Shown one piece after another: positions 26,801-41,784 of a DNA stretch of 64,000 bases. Made by a program: the position numbers and the translations under genes. The stretch is taken from positions 7,363,280 to 7,427,279 of the forward strand of contig CM034547.1 in assembly GCA_020055645.1 (NCBI GenBank), read 5' to 3'. The stretch is from Tomocerus qinae. Lineage: Eukaryota > Arthropoda > Collembola > Entomobryomorpha > Tomoceridae. Within the stretch, counting starts at the first letter, position 1, and every line of letters begins with the position of its first letter. The notes beneath the pieces are model-generated. The model saw nothing but the letters and a program-made list of their open reading frames with translations, was not told where the DNA came from and did no database searches.

Positions 26801-28379
26801 AGTCATTCAACCAAGATTATCCACCGCTAATCACAGTAATCAAAATCATAGACATCCTAAGATTATTCTCCCAACTTACAAAACTATGGATTACTATTAA
26901 GTCATAATTGTAATCAAGCTTCTATTCGTGCTAATACCACGCGAAATTAGTTTACATCTTTAAATATATGAATTAACTTTTAATACTTATTTATCAATTT
27001 CAAGAGAATTTTTCAATCCTGATTACTTAGGCTTGTTTATCAATTCTATTCTATTGTCATGTCATGATAATAATCATAAATACTTAAGTAGGGACAAAAG
27101 GATAACATTTACACACATGCAAACCCACAGTTCACATACCTGATGCAGATTGAACATTTGGCTTCAATTTATTTATAGGTAGTAAAAGCATAAAATATCT
27201 CTATCGAAAAAATGTCAGTGTCAAAATATGTGTAGAGTGGATAGGTGAATGTAATGTACTGTTATACTTAAGAAATTACGTGTGTGTGTGTAAAGATAAG
27301 TTGGAGAGATAGGAGGATGCACATAAATACATGCAACCAAAGTAACATCATCGCACCAGTGAAAAGGAAATTCCATCACGCTATGCTCTTCTAACTTGAC
27401 GCGACGACACGATATCAAATAAAATAAAACATTACAGAACGAACAAAAAATAGGCACAAACATCCTAGAAGAAGGAGCAAATTACAGCAAAGATTTAATT
27501 TGTGTAAGTTATCTAGTCTAAAAAGAAATATTTTCTGTTTCTTTAATCTTATCTCAGAAGTCTGTGAAAATGGGAAATTATGCGAATGTGTGAAATGGGA
27601 CGAGTTATTCAGAGTCTTATAAGGTAGTACAGATAAGTGTAATACGAAATGGCAAATTTCAATGTATAGGATAGATGTGAAGATGACACGAGCTTAATCT
27701 TAATGACAATGCGAGATTTATTGTTTTTCACTAACTAGTAATAAGTATATCGTCGGTGTGAGAATAATTAGATACATTATTAGGTATATATTGCATGTAT
27801 ATATCATTAAGTGCTAGTATGGTTATACTCAATTCTGTTTTTGTCCATAGCTAATGATTATATTTCACGGTTGAATCTTTCTAGGTCCATTGGTCAGTCA
27901 CTCACAGAGTGGAATATATTAAAAGTAACTCGTGATGTGTAGAAACTGCGGAGACTCGAGCAGTAATGTTATTGCTCTGAAATATATGCATTTGAAATAT
28001 ATTTTTATGAGGATGTCGGCTGCAGGTAGCACTATTTTATAGTTATAACTCTGCTGGCATTTCTATTGCCATTTCTGTTTGTTGGTGAGTCGGAGTTAAA
28101 TACGAGGATAATATTAGAGCCACGCCAGGCCATTTGATGTAGCATGTGACACCGTACATGTGTACACGAGCAGAGAGTGTGGTGTTCAGCCAAGAAAGCA
28201 TGAGAAATAAAAGAAAATGTGAAATGATCATTATTCCAAGCGCATTTCTAGTGGCTTGGCCTTTTCGCGTGATTAGATACGATTGTGACTGGATGTGATG
28301 TTACGTTTTGTTATGCCTTGCTCTCTTGTCTGCTCACTTCCACTCAGCCTCAACGAAAAAAGATGAGCTTTGCTCAGAA
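8801..28379. other. Long gene-poor region
   Basis: About 19.6 kb of AT-rich DNA. Frames of 60-137 codons occur (for example the minus-strand frame at 10548-10961) but show no recognisable domain and no consistent splice context. A 32-codon frame at 17734-17829 behind an acceptor-like CTGCAG is listed as a weak finding. A short GT run occurs near 27280-27291. No tRNA, rRNA or transposon was recognised by eye. Confidence 0.5.
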
Positions 28380-28640
28380 ATTATTATTTTTCGACCTCCC
28401 ATGTCCATCTCTCTCTTTTTGACTACGAAACACTTTGAAACGCAAACTGTAATATAGTACACACATCCCCAATATATTTATTTACCTCGCATCTTCCTTC
28501 CCAACCACTCGTCCATCTTTTCTCTGCTTACCTTCATCACGGCTTGTCTTGTCTCGACTGTCTACCTGTCTCACTCTTTCTGTCTTTTTCTTTTCTTTCT
28601 TGCTTCACATTTAAAGATTGCATTCAATGCTTTTCTTTCC
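28380..28640. other. Pyrimidine-rich plus-strand block
   Basis: The plus strand is dominated by C and T, with repeated CTTTCT, TCTGTC and CTTGTCT words and few G. There is no coding frame. It is one of several local strand-asymmetric blocks in this window. Confidence 0.6.
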
Positions 28641-30120
28641 TCTTCTTCTGATCCCACTATATCCAACATTGACTCCACTCAAAATGAGTCAGTTTACTGA
28701 CAATGAGTAAGTTGATCCTATCTTTTTGTTATCTTACTTTATTTTATCTTGTGTCAGAGATCATAAGAATAAACTACGTGAGCAATATCAGTTTTCTTCA
28801 TCTGCCATCTCAACTCAATACAATAACCTATTTATATACATAAAAATACATCTACTGATATTCTAAGAGTAATTTACATGTTTTTGCGCAATTAAATTAA
28901 CTCATTACAACTCGGTAGTAAATAAATACAGTTTGTTGCACTATTATTACTTAATAATATGTAATTAACGACCAAGCATTATCACTTTGTAAGTTGATCT
29001 AGTTTCTGGTCAACTATATGCAATTTGCACAACTCAATGATGAAATAAATTGTTTATGCATCTGCTTACTTTTTTGTTGTGGTCCAATAGAATTGAGTCT
29101 GCAAGCCTTGACTTACTAAAAACAGTAAAAAAATGTTTAAATTAATGGAGTTAATGGATATTGTCGTCGGTAGGATGTAAAATTGTTTGATGTCAACTTA
29201 CGTTTGTGTTTATTTTAAATAGTACATTATCCTAGATGTGATAATGAGTTGGCAGTTGGGATGTAGTACATGGTTGGGAAGAGATATATAAATTACTGAA
29301 GTGATGCCAACATATTATTTCTGCGCAGTTAAGTAATGTGTAAGGTTATGATGGCTGCTTGAAAGACTTTCTAAGAATCTTCCCGAAATGAGCTAAGCTG
29401 ACTTGAATTTATCAGGTGTGGCCTGGTTTGATTTGAGAATGTAGAAGATTGTGACAGACTTATGTACATCTTCGTATTTTAAGTCAGGAAAGATCATCTG
29501 ACAGAATTAATAGAATAAAATATTATTCATATGTCATGGCAGGATCTGCATTCTGCATGAGTGAGTGTAGCTCGAGAATTTGCAAAATGGGAATTATTTG
29601 TATTTGCATAAGATTTCTGTTTGTCACGTCACATCACATCTCATTTTTCACTCTTCCCTTCTTGTATAAGACATCGAGTGGACTTCATTTATTATTTTAG
29701 TTGTCTTGTCTCCTGACTGAATTTAACTTATTGTGTGCGTTGGCTTATTCTGTAGATTAGCATAACTATAGACATATGATAATTGTGTAGTTGGCTGCTC
29801 ATATTATAAGTAGTTCACATCGTATGGACATCAATCGTTGGTAATGGACCTTATTAACTGTGTGGTAATGCATGTATATTAAGTACGACAAGTCATGGCG
29901 TTGCATTTGGATCGAATTGAATTTTGAATTGGTTCGGCTCTCCACTCCACCGCGTGTCTTCCAATTATCATTTACATTTGCCTACATTTGACATGCCCAA
30001 AAGGAGACATGTACGTGGGGGAAATCCTTCTCATGTTATGTCCATCCTGAGCCTACGGAATAGAAACACAAATAAGTCGGATATAATCTCCTCTCTAAAC
30101 TTGCGAGCCAAATAGGATGA

Positions 30121-30720
30121 AGACTAAGCAAATACACATCCATAGCCACAACCATCAAATCCGTCAATTCCATCCATGCAGGCAATTCCTTTTAGATACA
30201 ACACTCACTAGTACGTATGTATCTCAGTAGACAAGTGTAGGCCAGACCAACTTCATTCTAACACAATCAAATCACCTCTGCATTTTCCATTGCAATCAAT
30301 TAAGTGTCTACTTAAAGGAAATGACAAACATTTACCATATTGGCTCTTAGTGTACATTAAGCTTTCCAATCCAATCTAATCAAACCCAGCTCTTCCATTC
30401 TCTAAACCAGTCAACAGCTCATATCTCATCACAATTCATATTTATGGCTATCCTTTCATGTTTCATACACTTATATAAATACTCCTCCTAAATGCATGCC
30501 CATACCATTTAATAAACATTTTCTGCATCTTCCATTGACTTTCTTCACTCCCATAGTAAACACATGTAAACACTCACCGCTCAATTCATTCCTACAAACC
30601 AACTAGTACAATCCATACTGTGTGATATCACCATAACTTCATTCCAATCCATTCAGCAATCAAAGCACGAGCGTCTCTTCAACTTTTACGATCGCCATTT
30701 GTCTTCCTAAATATTAAAAT
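30121..30720. other. Strongly G-depleted plus-strand block
   Basis: About 600 bases in which C greatly exceeds G on the plus strand. The 60-base row at 30361 has 22 C and 4 G, and the row at 30541 has 21 C and 3 G. CCAAT, CATCC and TCAAAT words recur. It is non-coding in all frames as far as I can see. Confidence 0.75.
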
Positions 30721-30780
30721 CAACCAAATCCCCATTTCCTACTTGCCAACGCCAAATTACCAGTCATAGTCGATCAAATC

Positions 30781-33700
30781 AAATCAGCAAAGCAAATTGC
30801 ATTCGAATTTAATAGGGTTGGTGAATTATTAGCAAAACTATATTTGTAGTACTCGAACTTGGAGAGATGTTAATATAAAAATATACACTATGCTTGAATT
30901 GTAAAAAAAATATACTTTAAATTGCAAACACATTAGCATTGGCGCACTACATAGTTATGACAAGGTGCCAAACCCATTTGTACACATAAAATTTTACATG
31001 GCCAGTAGAACATTATTTTATCTGATTCATTGGAAATTTCAATCATAATATTATACAATTGGAATCAGAAAGATTTTTCTACCTTTCTTTCCAAAGATGC
31101 CAATAAATAACAATAAATTATAGTTCAAATGAATAATTGAAACAATATAAAATACATTTAGGTATGCGTAAAAGCAAAGTACAACTGACTATAGTGACAA
31201 GAATTGATATCCGCCTCCACAGATGATCCGATCCGACACCTAAAAATCGCCTCCACAAAAAGAGATTATTACCAATCTGCAAATAACAGCGGGATTAAAA
31301 GAGAAAATGTAACATCGCATATAAGTTGATAAGTTCAAAGTGTAGGTGTAGTTTTGAAGGTAAGATATGGCTATAGCTATCAATAGTTTAATAGTCAAGT
31401 GTGTCAAAACTGTTTGAATTGCAAAAAAGTCATTATTCACCAGTCGATGCTTACAATTTAAATTGTAATTTTTTATGTCGTCAACAAGCAATATTACGGA
31501 GGCCTGGCACTTTGATCTGTTTACTGAAATAAGGACAAGACTTGAACACAACCGGCTTTTTGCATAGCTTTTAGTATTCATCGATTCTTCCTAATGATTC
31601 ATACTTACACTGGGGTACACAATGAAATGTTTTACACAAAAGAGTTTTCAGTTGGATGGCCATTTGTGTAAAAAACTGAATTCATTAAAAACATAATAAT
31701 GGAAAACACTAAATCCTCCATAGGTGAAGACAAGTCAGCAATGAATGTCACTCAAATGGCGATTAATATGATAAGCGGATCAGAACAGTCCTAAGCTTAT
31801 CATAGAATTTCTTACGTACCATATGTTATACGTACTCTTATACACTTTAATTCTACTTGCTTTTACTAATACATGCTCATAGTTGTTGCAAGATAGAAAC
31901 TTTTGAAGAATCATTATTCTGTGCCAATTATTATGGTACAGTAAATCGAATACAACAGACTGGGTTATCTACATCCACTAACATTTTAGGGATTTTGAAA
32001 ATACTGATTTTAAACTTTTTTTAATTTTCGTTAAACTTGGTTTTCAATTTATACCCAAGTCTTACTCAATTATACAACAAAAATCATACAATATATAGCT
32101 GACACGCCTCTAGAATGTTACATTTAAAATATAATTAATAATTTTAAATAATCATTGCGTTTGGGATTTAAAAAATTTAATTCGTTACAATGCAAAAGTT
32201 ATAATATAAAATGTATTTATATGGTTATCATTTTCTGTTTCTTTGTGTATGTTTAGCCAATTGCATTTATTCCATGTACTTTTAGAGTTGTCTTATGCAT
32301 CTGAAATTAATATTGTGCCAATTGTACTGTTATTTACCATGAATATCCAATTTGGATAAATAGAGGTGCTGATTTTGTAAATTTGAGATGTGGAATATTA
32401 AAAGACAGTATTGGAGCATTAGAAACCAAAACGGATGAGTTTGAATAAAGACAATGGAACTACTTAACCAAAACAGAAAACAAGTCAGTTTGGCTGATAA
32501 AGAAGTAGATAAGAATTATTACGAGACAATCATCATCAGATTATCAATTGTGATGTCAAGTAAATCTATCAAAGTTTTCCACTCTAACAATACCGTATAA
32601 AAGGAAGGTTATCCTTAGTACATTGCGTACTTGTGAGTAGCTGCTTATAATGTTCATCTACATAATATGCATAGAATTTATGAGTAGGTTTGTAAGGCTT
32701 TATAAAAATACTCTATTCTCCACCACTGTGTATAGTTCGCTCTGTACATAGAATCTGTAACGAGTTCACTTCCTTGAGATAATAAATCAGGTATTTTTAT
32801 GTCGTTGATCTTTACATGTATGTTTTGTACTCTATCGGCAGACATCATTTTATGTAATAAGGACTCAATGCCAGTAGCTGTAGTACAAGTTTACGAGTAT
32901 CCAAGTCAATATAGTAGCTACTATTATTAAGAATACGGTCTCTGGCTCATTCTATTGGGTTTTAATTTCCAATCGTCTAGACATCGTCATTACAGATTAG
33001 CTGTAAAATAGAACTTGGAGAGTTTTTATACATCTGCATATTGAGTACATCAAAGTAGTTTGTCTATTATGAATTTAATTATTTAAGAGACATCATCATT
33101 ATCTTGTTTTAATTGTTTTACCTTACATTTTCTATTAAATCGCACGATGTCACTATAAAGATAAGAATCCTGTACTATATATATCGGATAAAGGATGAAG
33201 AATAAAAGAAGCGTATATTTTTTGTTCCATTTAGGCACGACTAGGAATTATTAGTAATCCGGAGACAGAGTCAAGTGGAGGGAACTGAAGTCGGAGTTAA
33301 AACTGAAGCAAAGTTTAGTAAACTAAAGTCTACTAAAGTCACATAAAAATGTTTACGAGTCAGAGTGTCATAAAGAAACTCATGCGAGTCTCAGATTCCT
33401 ATCAGCCGTGGAAATTCCATCATGATGATGCGCATCACATAATTCCCTTTCGAGGAACAAGACCAAACATTTTTTCCTTTTATTTTCCCAAGTCCCAACT
33501 ACCTATCTACATATACTATCATCATTTCACTCTTGAACTACCTTCAAACTAATAATATTCACAAGAAATATCAGCTATGTTGTAATATTACAAGACATAA
33601 TAGTATTTTGAGACACTCAAGTGCATCTGTATAGCTATACCTATTATGACAGTACTACCTTTCTGTATTTTTATTTGTATCGCATATGCCGTATCGTCAA

Positions 33701-35650
33701 AGAAAAACAAAAAAATAATATGAGGTATGACTAAGTCAAAATAGTTGAGACAAGCTCTAAATAAGTCGGCTGGTTTATCTTTGTGTCGCTGTAAAAAGGT
33801 ACATCACTGTAAACATATAAGTAGGTGAAGTTTAGGATGATGTAAGTAAAGATATTACATATACAAGATAATATGGGAATAAAGAGACATGTTTTCATGC
33901 TATATACTTTCACACATATTAATATAGGGGGATACAGCATTTGGTATTCTTTCCGTGTCCTTTTGATTAGAAAACCAGAAAAAACTCATATTTCATCTCA
34001 TCAAGAATTACTTTACTTGCAGTTTTTAGCAAAAGCTGTCCAAACAGTATTACGAATTTAAATAAATGCGTTTATCCTGTTGAAACATATGCAATGAATC
34101 AATGGCCAAGTTAATTGGTGTGTGACTTGGGAATTTTAAATATTTTCACAATGAGTTTTACATATTCATTATGCCGAAATGTTTCCCGATCCCAGAATGT
34201 GACTTACAAATGTAAATTGTCATTTGCCTCGTATTTGTTAAGGCGGCTTGACCAGTTTGATACTTTACACTTGGATTTAATAGGATACGCTTATGACATG
34301 GAGCGTTGGAGAATTCGAGGCATTTTTCTAACTGGCCCATTGTAGTTCTGTTATCTGAATATCGCAGAAATGAAAATGCCTTTCGTGTACATTTCAAATT
34401 TTTTAGCGAGAGAAAGATTAGTCCATAAGATAGCTAATGTAAAAAATGCAATTAGCAACTAATTCAGGTACTCTCTACACTGTCTGCATGTAAATCTGCT
34501 ACAGAGCTCTATCCTTCTGTTTCCTTTCATTTCACACTTAATCTACTCTGAATTAACTATTATAGCCCAACAGATAAAACTTATGAGTGAACAGACTCTC
34601 GTAAAAATTGCATAACAGTCAGTCTTCCAATCTTCCAGTTCCAACAAAAGTAGCAAAAGAATCTCCTACCAAGATAATTCCTTTTCCCTTGTTACTGACA
34701 GTTCTTAGATACCTTTAGTTCTATTATGTACATGTATAACAAATTTTTTCACTTATCTTCAAACGATATGACAATGAACAGATTATAAGCAGCTATAGCA
34801 TTGCAACAAGATATTTCTACACCTGGAAACACGATGCTGAAAACGTATATGTAGTACTACTGCTAATAATAATGGTTTAAATGTACCTGTCTACATTGGT
34901 GAGCTGAGTGATATTACAAATATTTCTTACGTATTCAGTCCCACTACAAGTATGCATACAATCCACGCTAATTAATGTCTTTCTTTCTTCTTTCTTTTGA
35001 TAGAATCCTGATAAGATAAATAAAACAACAGAGAAAGGTACACAGCTCTATAATGGAAACAGATAAATGTGTAAAGCTAGAATAATACGTGGCATTTTCC
35101 CAGATCAGTTAATACTCTCGAAGTAGAAGATAAACTATGCAGTAATGTACTTGTCATAATGTGCAGAGTTGAATATGAAGTAGAGTATCAGTACGCTGAC
35201 TTTACATCACGCTCTCAAAGTGTTACAACCTAATGTAATACTGCTTAAGTAGTTTGTAGATAGGTTACTACCTACAGCAAATATTTAACCGATCAAGACG
35301 AGAGAAAAGTGCACAGCGAAAAATTCGTCTTCTTATCTTTACTACGTACTACCAACGCAGCAAACAATACAATTACACTACCCATTTACCTAGAAGAAGA
35401 ATGCTTTCTTCCCTGTAAAAATGCTTTGATGTATTAACAGTATAATTTAACTGAGAAATGACAAAATGGCAGAATATGCTGAAAAAATTGATTACTACCT
35501 GCCGTAAATCCACTTTTATCAACCACCATTTCTACATCTTACCCCCTGATGTTAATTGAATTTAATCTGATCTGAGATAAATTTAATCTAATATAATGAA
35601 GATAATTAAAATAAAATACATTATTTTTTATTTTACGAGTGTGGAAGTGT
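30781..35650. other. Gene-poor region
   Basis: AT-rich sequence. Frames such as 31240-31581 (minus) and 33349-33552 (plus) show no recognised domain, compositional coding bias or splice signals that would support a gene. Confidence 0.5.
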
Positions 35651-35678
35651 TAATAATAATAATAATAATAATAATAAT
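35651..35678. repeat. (TAA)n microsatellite
   Basis: Uninterrupted run of 28 bases of TAA. It could be a plain microsatellite or the remnant tail of an old retroelement. No element body was recognised on either side. Confidence 0.95.
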
Positions 35679-38600
35679 GCGACAAAAGGAAAGATCCTTT
35701 TGTGAACATGCATTATACCAATACCTACAAAGTTTAATGGGTTAACTTATATTGGGCTGTGTTGTTTCTAATTGGTTGGCATAATTTTTGTAATTGAGGA
35801 GTTTAGTATTTTTCTTAACAGTTATTAGTCTCAACAATAATTATGTTTTAGGTGTATCTGTATATAATTATTATCGTCTAAGCTGATTGTAAGAGGGAAA
35901 TACGTTACCCGGCAAAAGGGTGACTAAAGGGAATAATGGATAAAATGGTAGTACCCAATATCAAGGCATCATCGCTGTGATAAGAAACATGGTACATAAA
36001 ATAGTTAAACGTAGATGACAATGCAGTGTGTTTAGGTAATGTAGATAAGTAGTTAGAAACGATCGTTTATTTCTATGAAGAAGAGACAACACGACAGTTG
36101 TTTGCATCACCGTCGACTCGACAAGGCAATTCTGTAGAAACATAATCTACGACTAGCGTCGTGTTTGTTTATTTTATAGAGGCTGGTGATGATCATCATT
36201 TTGTCTTTCTTGGTTAGCAAGACTTAGGAAAGGCGTCCCAAAGATCACACCATAACATAAGACTGTACAACTCAGATAAGGTCCTATATCAAGTATTTAG
36301 GAAGGATAACACAGTGATAAGCCATCCCCTTGTACATGTTCAGGTGTTTGAATTGAGTTAAGCTTTAGCTTCTGATTTCTGCTGGTTTGTTCATGCACTG
36401 TGCTAGTCGTGTACAGTGTAAGAGACTGAACGTCAACAAATGCTTGTTAGTTAGAAAAATCCTTTATTGTAGTTAAATACTGAGGTAGTTATATTATTCT
36501 TATTTCGTATGATGAGATGGAGAGCAATAGGATAGAAAGAAGAAGCAAAGCAGGAGTCTGCAAAAAATCTCATAAAATCGATGAAGATTGCAGGATTGCA
36601 CGGCTAGAGTTCTCCTTCCCTAACATAACAATTGCTTAGCTTTTCGTTATTTGTTACATTCTGAATTGACTTGCTGTGTGTGTATCTAGCAGATATGTAT
36701 GCCAGTGTGTGTGTGTGTAGCTATCCTCAGAAGGCTAGTCTGCTCTGTGCTGCAATTGTAATAAATTTTTTGTTTATAAAAATATTTGATAATGGCTGGC
36801 GATAGCCTTGCTTCTTGAGCAATAAAGCCCAATCGACATTTTATGCAAATGAGTGACCTCTCTTTGTCTTCCTAACGAGAATTAATCCCTCAACACATTC
36901 GTCAGCTCAGTCAGTCAGTCCTCTCAACTTAAACCAAATGATAGTCACTCAAGATGATCTGTTGTTACTATTTACTACTTGCGTTTACTTTGGAGAAGAC
37001 ACCAACCAACCAGCACGCATTCGATCTCCTGCTCTGTCTATACTTGTTAATTGTATCTCCTATGATGTCATGTCCTTTGTACCTATACACAGCTAAAGCA
37101 TGAGGACACAGAGGTACATTAGGACTAGCTAAGTATCTTGTCGTTGTCATCTGTACTCAACCCCCATAAACATTCTTACCAAATACTTTATGTTGAATTT
37201 TATTGCTTTCCTTTATTTACTTTGATAGTGAATCACAATCTAGTCTATAGCTCAGATCAGACTCTATTTTCTCATTGATTCTTCATTTACAATACAAATC
37301 CATTTACTTACTTACCTACAGCTAGCCTTACTAAATCCTAATCTCAATTCATTGCTTTATTATTTTTATTATACATACACACTATGTACCTACCTACTTT
37401 TCATGCTATTCACAAGTACACCATAGAAAAGTATGTCCAATGACACGTTCAAATATCCGTAATGTAAAAAACAATTAAATATAAAATTTAAGTCTCATAA
37501 CATTTAAGTAGCAATTATCATTTACTGCTTAGCCGTATTAATCGTACATAAATGTGTTTCATGTACCTCTTTATCAAAAAAGGGTCAGTAGTCAGCAACC
37601 AATAGGTAGACAACTCCACAAAGGGAAGTAAACTTTTTAAAAAGCTACATAGCTTTGTGAGACAGTTAAATAATGAACTTTGGGCTTCATGTACTTTTGT
37701 AAATCAGCACACTGCGTGTGTAAATTCAATTTGGTTATAATATGTGTCTCATGTCTTGTTTGCATACCTAAAGAAACAAAGACATCAAAAGCAGCTACAC
37801 AACTAGCAACTACATGCACAAGAAAGATAATTAAGCGCTGAAATGAGAGTGACCAAGTCAGGACAAAACATACTACATTAAACTACTGTCTGATCAACAT
37901 GGATCGCAAAAAACTTTATTTTATTTACCTGATACTCCGCAGAGCACATACCATGCCCCACCAACAATAAGGACACGACGCATCCTTGTTCTCACAATCA
38001 GCTTGTCTAGTCCAGTAAGTCAGTGGTCAGTATAATTAAATTACACGTATTTATACTTTTGTCTCTACGCTTATACTACTATTACATACAACAGAGATAA
38101 CACTGAAATCTTACGCTTATTTACTAAATCTAAATTACCATAAGTCAAGGATCCTATTAAAAAGTTGCTAATTAACTACTTCCTTGTCAACTCTGAGAAT
38201 TTCCTGAAAAAAGCCAAAAGATAGCTTTTCCAAACCATTTTCAAATAAAACCAAGTCTTTTCTCATTGAATTTCTAAAAGACATAGACAAAGCTATTTTT
38301 TAAAATTACTGCCAATTTTTACTTACCGAAGTTGATGGTTGTTCCTTCAGCAATTGCAACTCAACGATGTGTTTTAAGGTCGATTTTTACCCTCTTTTAA
38401 ATCAGACAAGGGCATTGCTGTGTAGGTAATTGTTTTTACCATTGGCAATAATAGAGCATTGAAATGTAGAGAATACTTGGTATGTACGAGTGTTGAGGAA
38501 TAATGGTGTAACATGTATAATGGGTATGAGCTATTCAAAATGTACGTCGCAATTAATTACGCGTTGTAATTGTGTCTTGACGTATGTACTAGTTGAATTA

Positions 38601-41513
38601 ATATTTTTAGATCAACTATCATCGCAAGATAAGGAACATGTAGGAAGCTTTAGTTTTATCTCAATATCTGAACTTCGGACAAGAACTTTTCATCCAATCC
38701 AAGCAGGTCTCGTCTAGTCCAGTTCACCTATCTTCATTTTGCATAAAAACATTGCAGATAATTTGCATTCCTTGCTTTACATTGTCTTGTCTGGTAATTT
38801 TGCACACAGCTGAGTAACTTTAATTGACTGCGATCAAATCAGCCTCTGCTGATTCTCATCTGTGTAAGTCAACTTTATTTGCTCCTCTGTTATGGTTAAC
38901 ATTGCTCCGATCTGACTTTTACCTGCCTCTTGCCTTGCCTTCCCATCACTCAAAGTCATCTCTCCTCAACATCTGAAATGTTCATTCGCACTCTTGTCTT
39001 GTCTTCAATTGAATTGGCTCATCTCATTTAATCAAATCACTCATTTGCATTTCTTTTCCTCAGCTTCGTCCTGTACGAACAACATCTTGCATTGAATCTA
39101 CATTTCTGTCTTTTTGCGCACTTAAAACCTATTCCACTCCTCAAGAGCTAATAAAACAAACAGGGAAGCAATTCAACTTAATTTTATAAACCGACATCAA
39201 TAATTTGCATACCTAGATACAATGTTATGATAATATACGAAGCATCAAGGGAAAGGAGTGTAGGTAATTTCTAAGAGGTAAGGAATTAGCTAATTCATAA
39301 TTTAGTCTCATTTTACAGCAAATTAAAAAGTAATAAACTTATTTTTTTCCTATTCTAGCTAATATTGGAATGAGGTATACTAAGATAACTTAAAGTATCA
39401 CATGAGCAACAAATAAACGATTGTAAATAGCAATACAGCACAAAGTGCTTGATTACCTTAAATAGGAAATTATTTTGCAAGTGTCCGAAGGAAAATCTTT
39501 TTGATTGGACTATTAAATGTAAGAAATTCTAAATGGGATATAATCCAAAATAAATTGCTAGTCTAAAAGGTCTAGAGAAGTCGAAATATTGTAGTCAGAA
39601 CTAGAAGGTAATAAAATCAGGGGATTGAATAAAAGTGCTGTGAAGCTTGTATTAGTACAATTTAAATACAATATTTAGCCAGTGATTTGCTGATCTGCAC
39701 GGAAAGCCCATCCTTAGTGTCTGTGTTACAACTTCCTGAGTTTTTCTGGGTAAGGCCGATAATTATCATGAATAACATGAAGTGCAGGAATGTAAAGCAA
39801 TATTTATAAAATTCGGTATGCCCGTAAAATGCATTTGAATGTACAAAAAGCAGTTTATATTGTAATGATACATAAATAATTGTCATCGATTCATAGATAT
39901 CAGGTTGGTCTAAGGTGCAACAGCATTTGCTAATAACGTGATAACGCAATTTCGTGGACGTGGGGTTCTACTTAACTGAAGTTGGTAGAGTATTATTATG
40001 ATCTGTAGAAATAGAATTGAATCGAATAGACATTTGCTTTCGATTAGTGACTGGGTTTCGTCGTACATGTTAGGAATATAAATGAGGAAGGAGAAATATT
40101 TAATTAATATAGAAATAGAGAACATAAACTGTTGGCCATGTGAATCAAAGTTTTTCAGTTTCTTCCTTCATAATATTAGTAAATTGTGAAATGATGGGTG
40201 GATTCCGTTTGGACGGTTGGGCTGGACGTGGATAAGAACATTATTAATATTATCTATGTGTAGCCACTGCTATTTACCACCATTACTACCGAACACTCCC
40301 ACTATGATTTTAACTAACAATAACCTTATTGTTATGTAACAACTCCTGCACACTGAGATTGACCGAGCTGAGATGAGGCAATCTTTTCTTTCGTCCACAT
40401 CTATCTCTAATTTAGAAGAAACGAAAATGAGGTATGCCTGGCCGACAGAGAACTAATTAAGAGGAACTTCTTTCCCTGCGAGTACTATCAATCTGTAATT
40501 TAATGCTTTTTAATGTTCATATGCGAAGGATTAAAGAAAGCACAATGTCAGATGAAACTTATCAAAGAATATTTTCCGCAAAAGCATTTTTGTAAAGGTG
40601 TATTTGGTGTAAAAAAGGGTAATGAGAAAAGCTGCTTTCAAACAAGCTGTAATTTATTTACACTGGGTTCTCTGAAAAAGCTGAATACTAAAAATTCCGT
40701 TTTCTCATTTTCTGATCCTTCAGGAAAATCTTCTCATTAACATTGTGAAGGATTTCACCTAAAAGTGGTTGGGTGCTCCATATGCTGAGAATGCCAAGAT
40801 TTATTCCTTCTACTGAGTCATGTACGTCAATGTACATGAACTGAAATCATTTCTTGTGATTTTCTGATTGTTGGATTTGGATTGCCGACACAAATGGAAA
40901 GACACAATTATTTAGTGGTATTTATCAGCTTTGCTAACGAGCAAATACTGTAATGTTCTATGACTGTCAAGTCAATCTTCATCAATTTTACGACAGAATG
41001 ATTTTGTTTTACTACATCGTTGTTTTGCCATTTAATTGCAATCGCATTCCTACTCCCCTCTGCACAATCCCTTTACTCAACTCTCTCAGAAGGCTATAAA
41101 TTGGCAATAAAATAGATCTCTGCGACCATAACATTTAACGTGCTACAGCGACTAGCAACTACAGTGTATATAAAACTTTATCTCAGCCCAGCTGTCTCTC
41201 AAAATGTTTCTTGATTACTCTACAAGAACGTAAACCATACGACGAAATACTCTAGATCATCTTCAAATCACAAAGGTTATCTACGAACAATGAATGAATG
41301 TGAATTACAAGATGTTCGTAGCTACATTAAAACATGTAGTAAAATTTTCTTAAGGCCAAGATCATTGTTTTAAATGCTATCAATAATACAAACTTTAATA
41401 TCCTTACTTTTACATGTTTAGAAAATTTGATGTTATTTTCTGCCTATTACTCATACTAATAATAAAAGTATCATTAATGTAAGATGCTCTTTTGATTTTC
41501 GATTTTCTACTAG
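35679..41513. other. Gene-poor region
   Basis: About 5.8 kb without a supported gene. It contains a GT run at 36705-36718 and a pyrimidine-rich block at about 38900-39150. Let-7-like and miR-1-like words occur but lack hairpins (see rejected items). Confidence 0.5.
36705..36718. repeat. (GT)7 microsatellite
   Basis: Seven perfect GT units. A shorter GTGTGTGT run lies about 30 bases upstream. Confidence 0.9.
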
Positions 41514-41784
41514 AATAGAGATACCGAGCGGGCAGAAACAAATGAGAAGGCCGCAGAAAAGTTTCTCACTAGGTAACGACATCTTTTCTTGAAGAACGAC
41601 TTCAAGCATCACAGTGGTACAAGAAACTTATGCAGTTGTAATGGCAAAGTATAGTAGATGGTAGTGTTAGTTCCTCGAGGATTGTGTTAAGCTGAAGAAC
41701 AGTAGAAATATCAGAGCAATGAAAACAACTCTACAGAAATATTCTTCGTTCTTGAATGTCCAATACACAATATCTTAGAAGGAA

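Noticed and set aside
36481..36490. TGAGGTAGTT, matching the let-7 seed
   Set aside because: Sequence diverges after the seed, and no complementary arm is found in the following 80 bases.
39787..39797. GGAATGTAAAG, matching the 5' part of miR-1
   Set aside because: The 3' part differs, and no pairing arm lies upstream.
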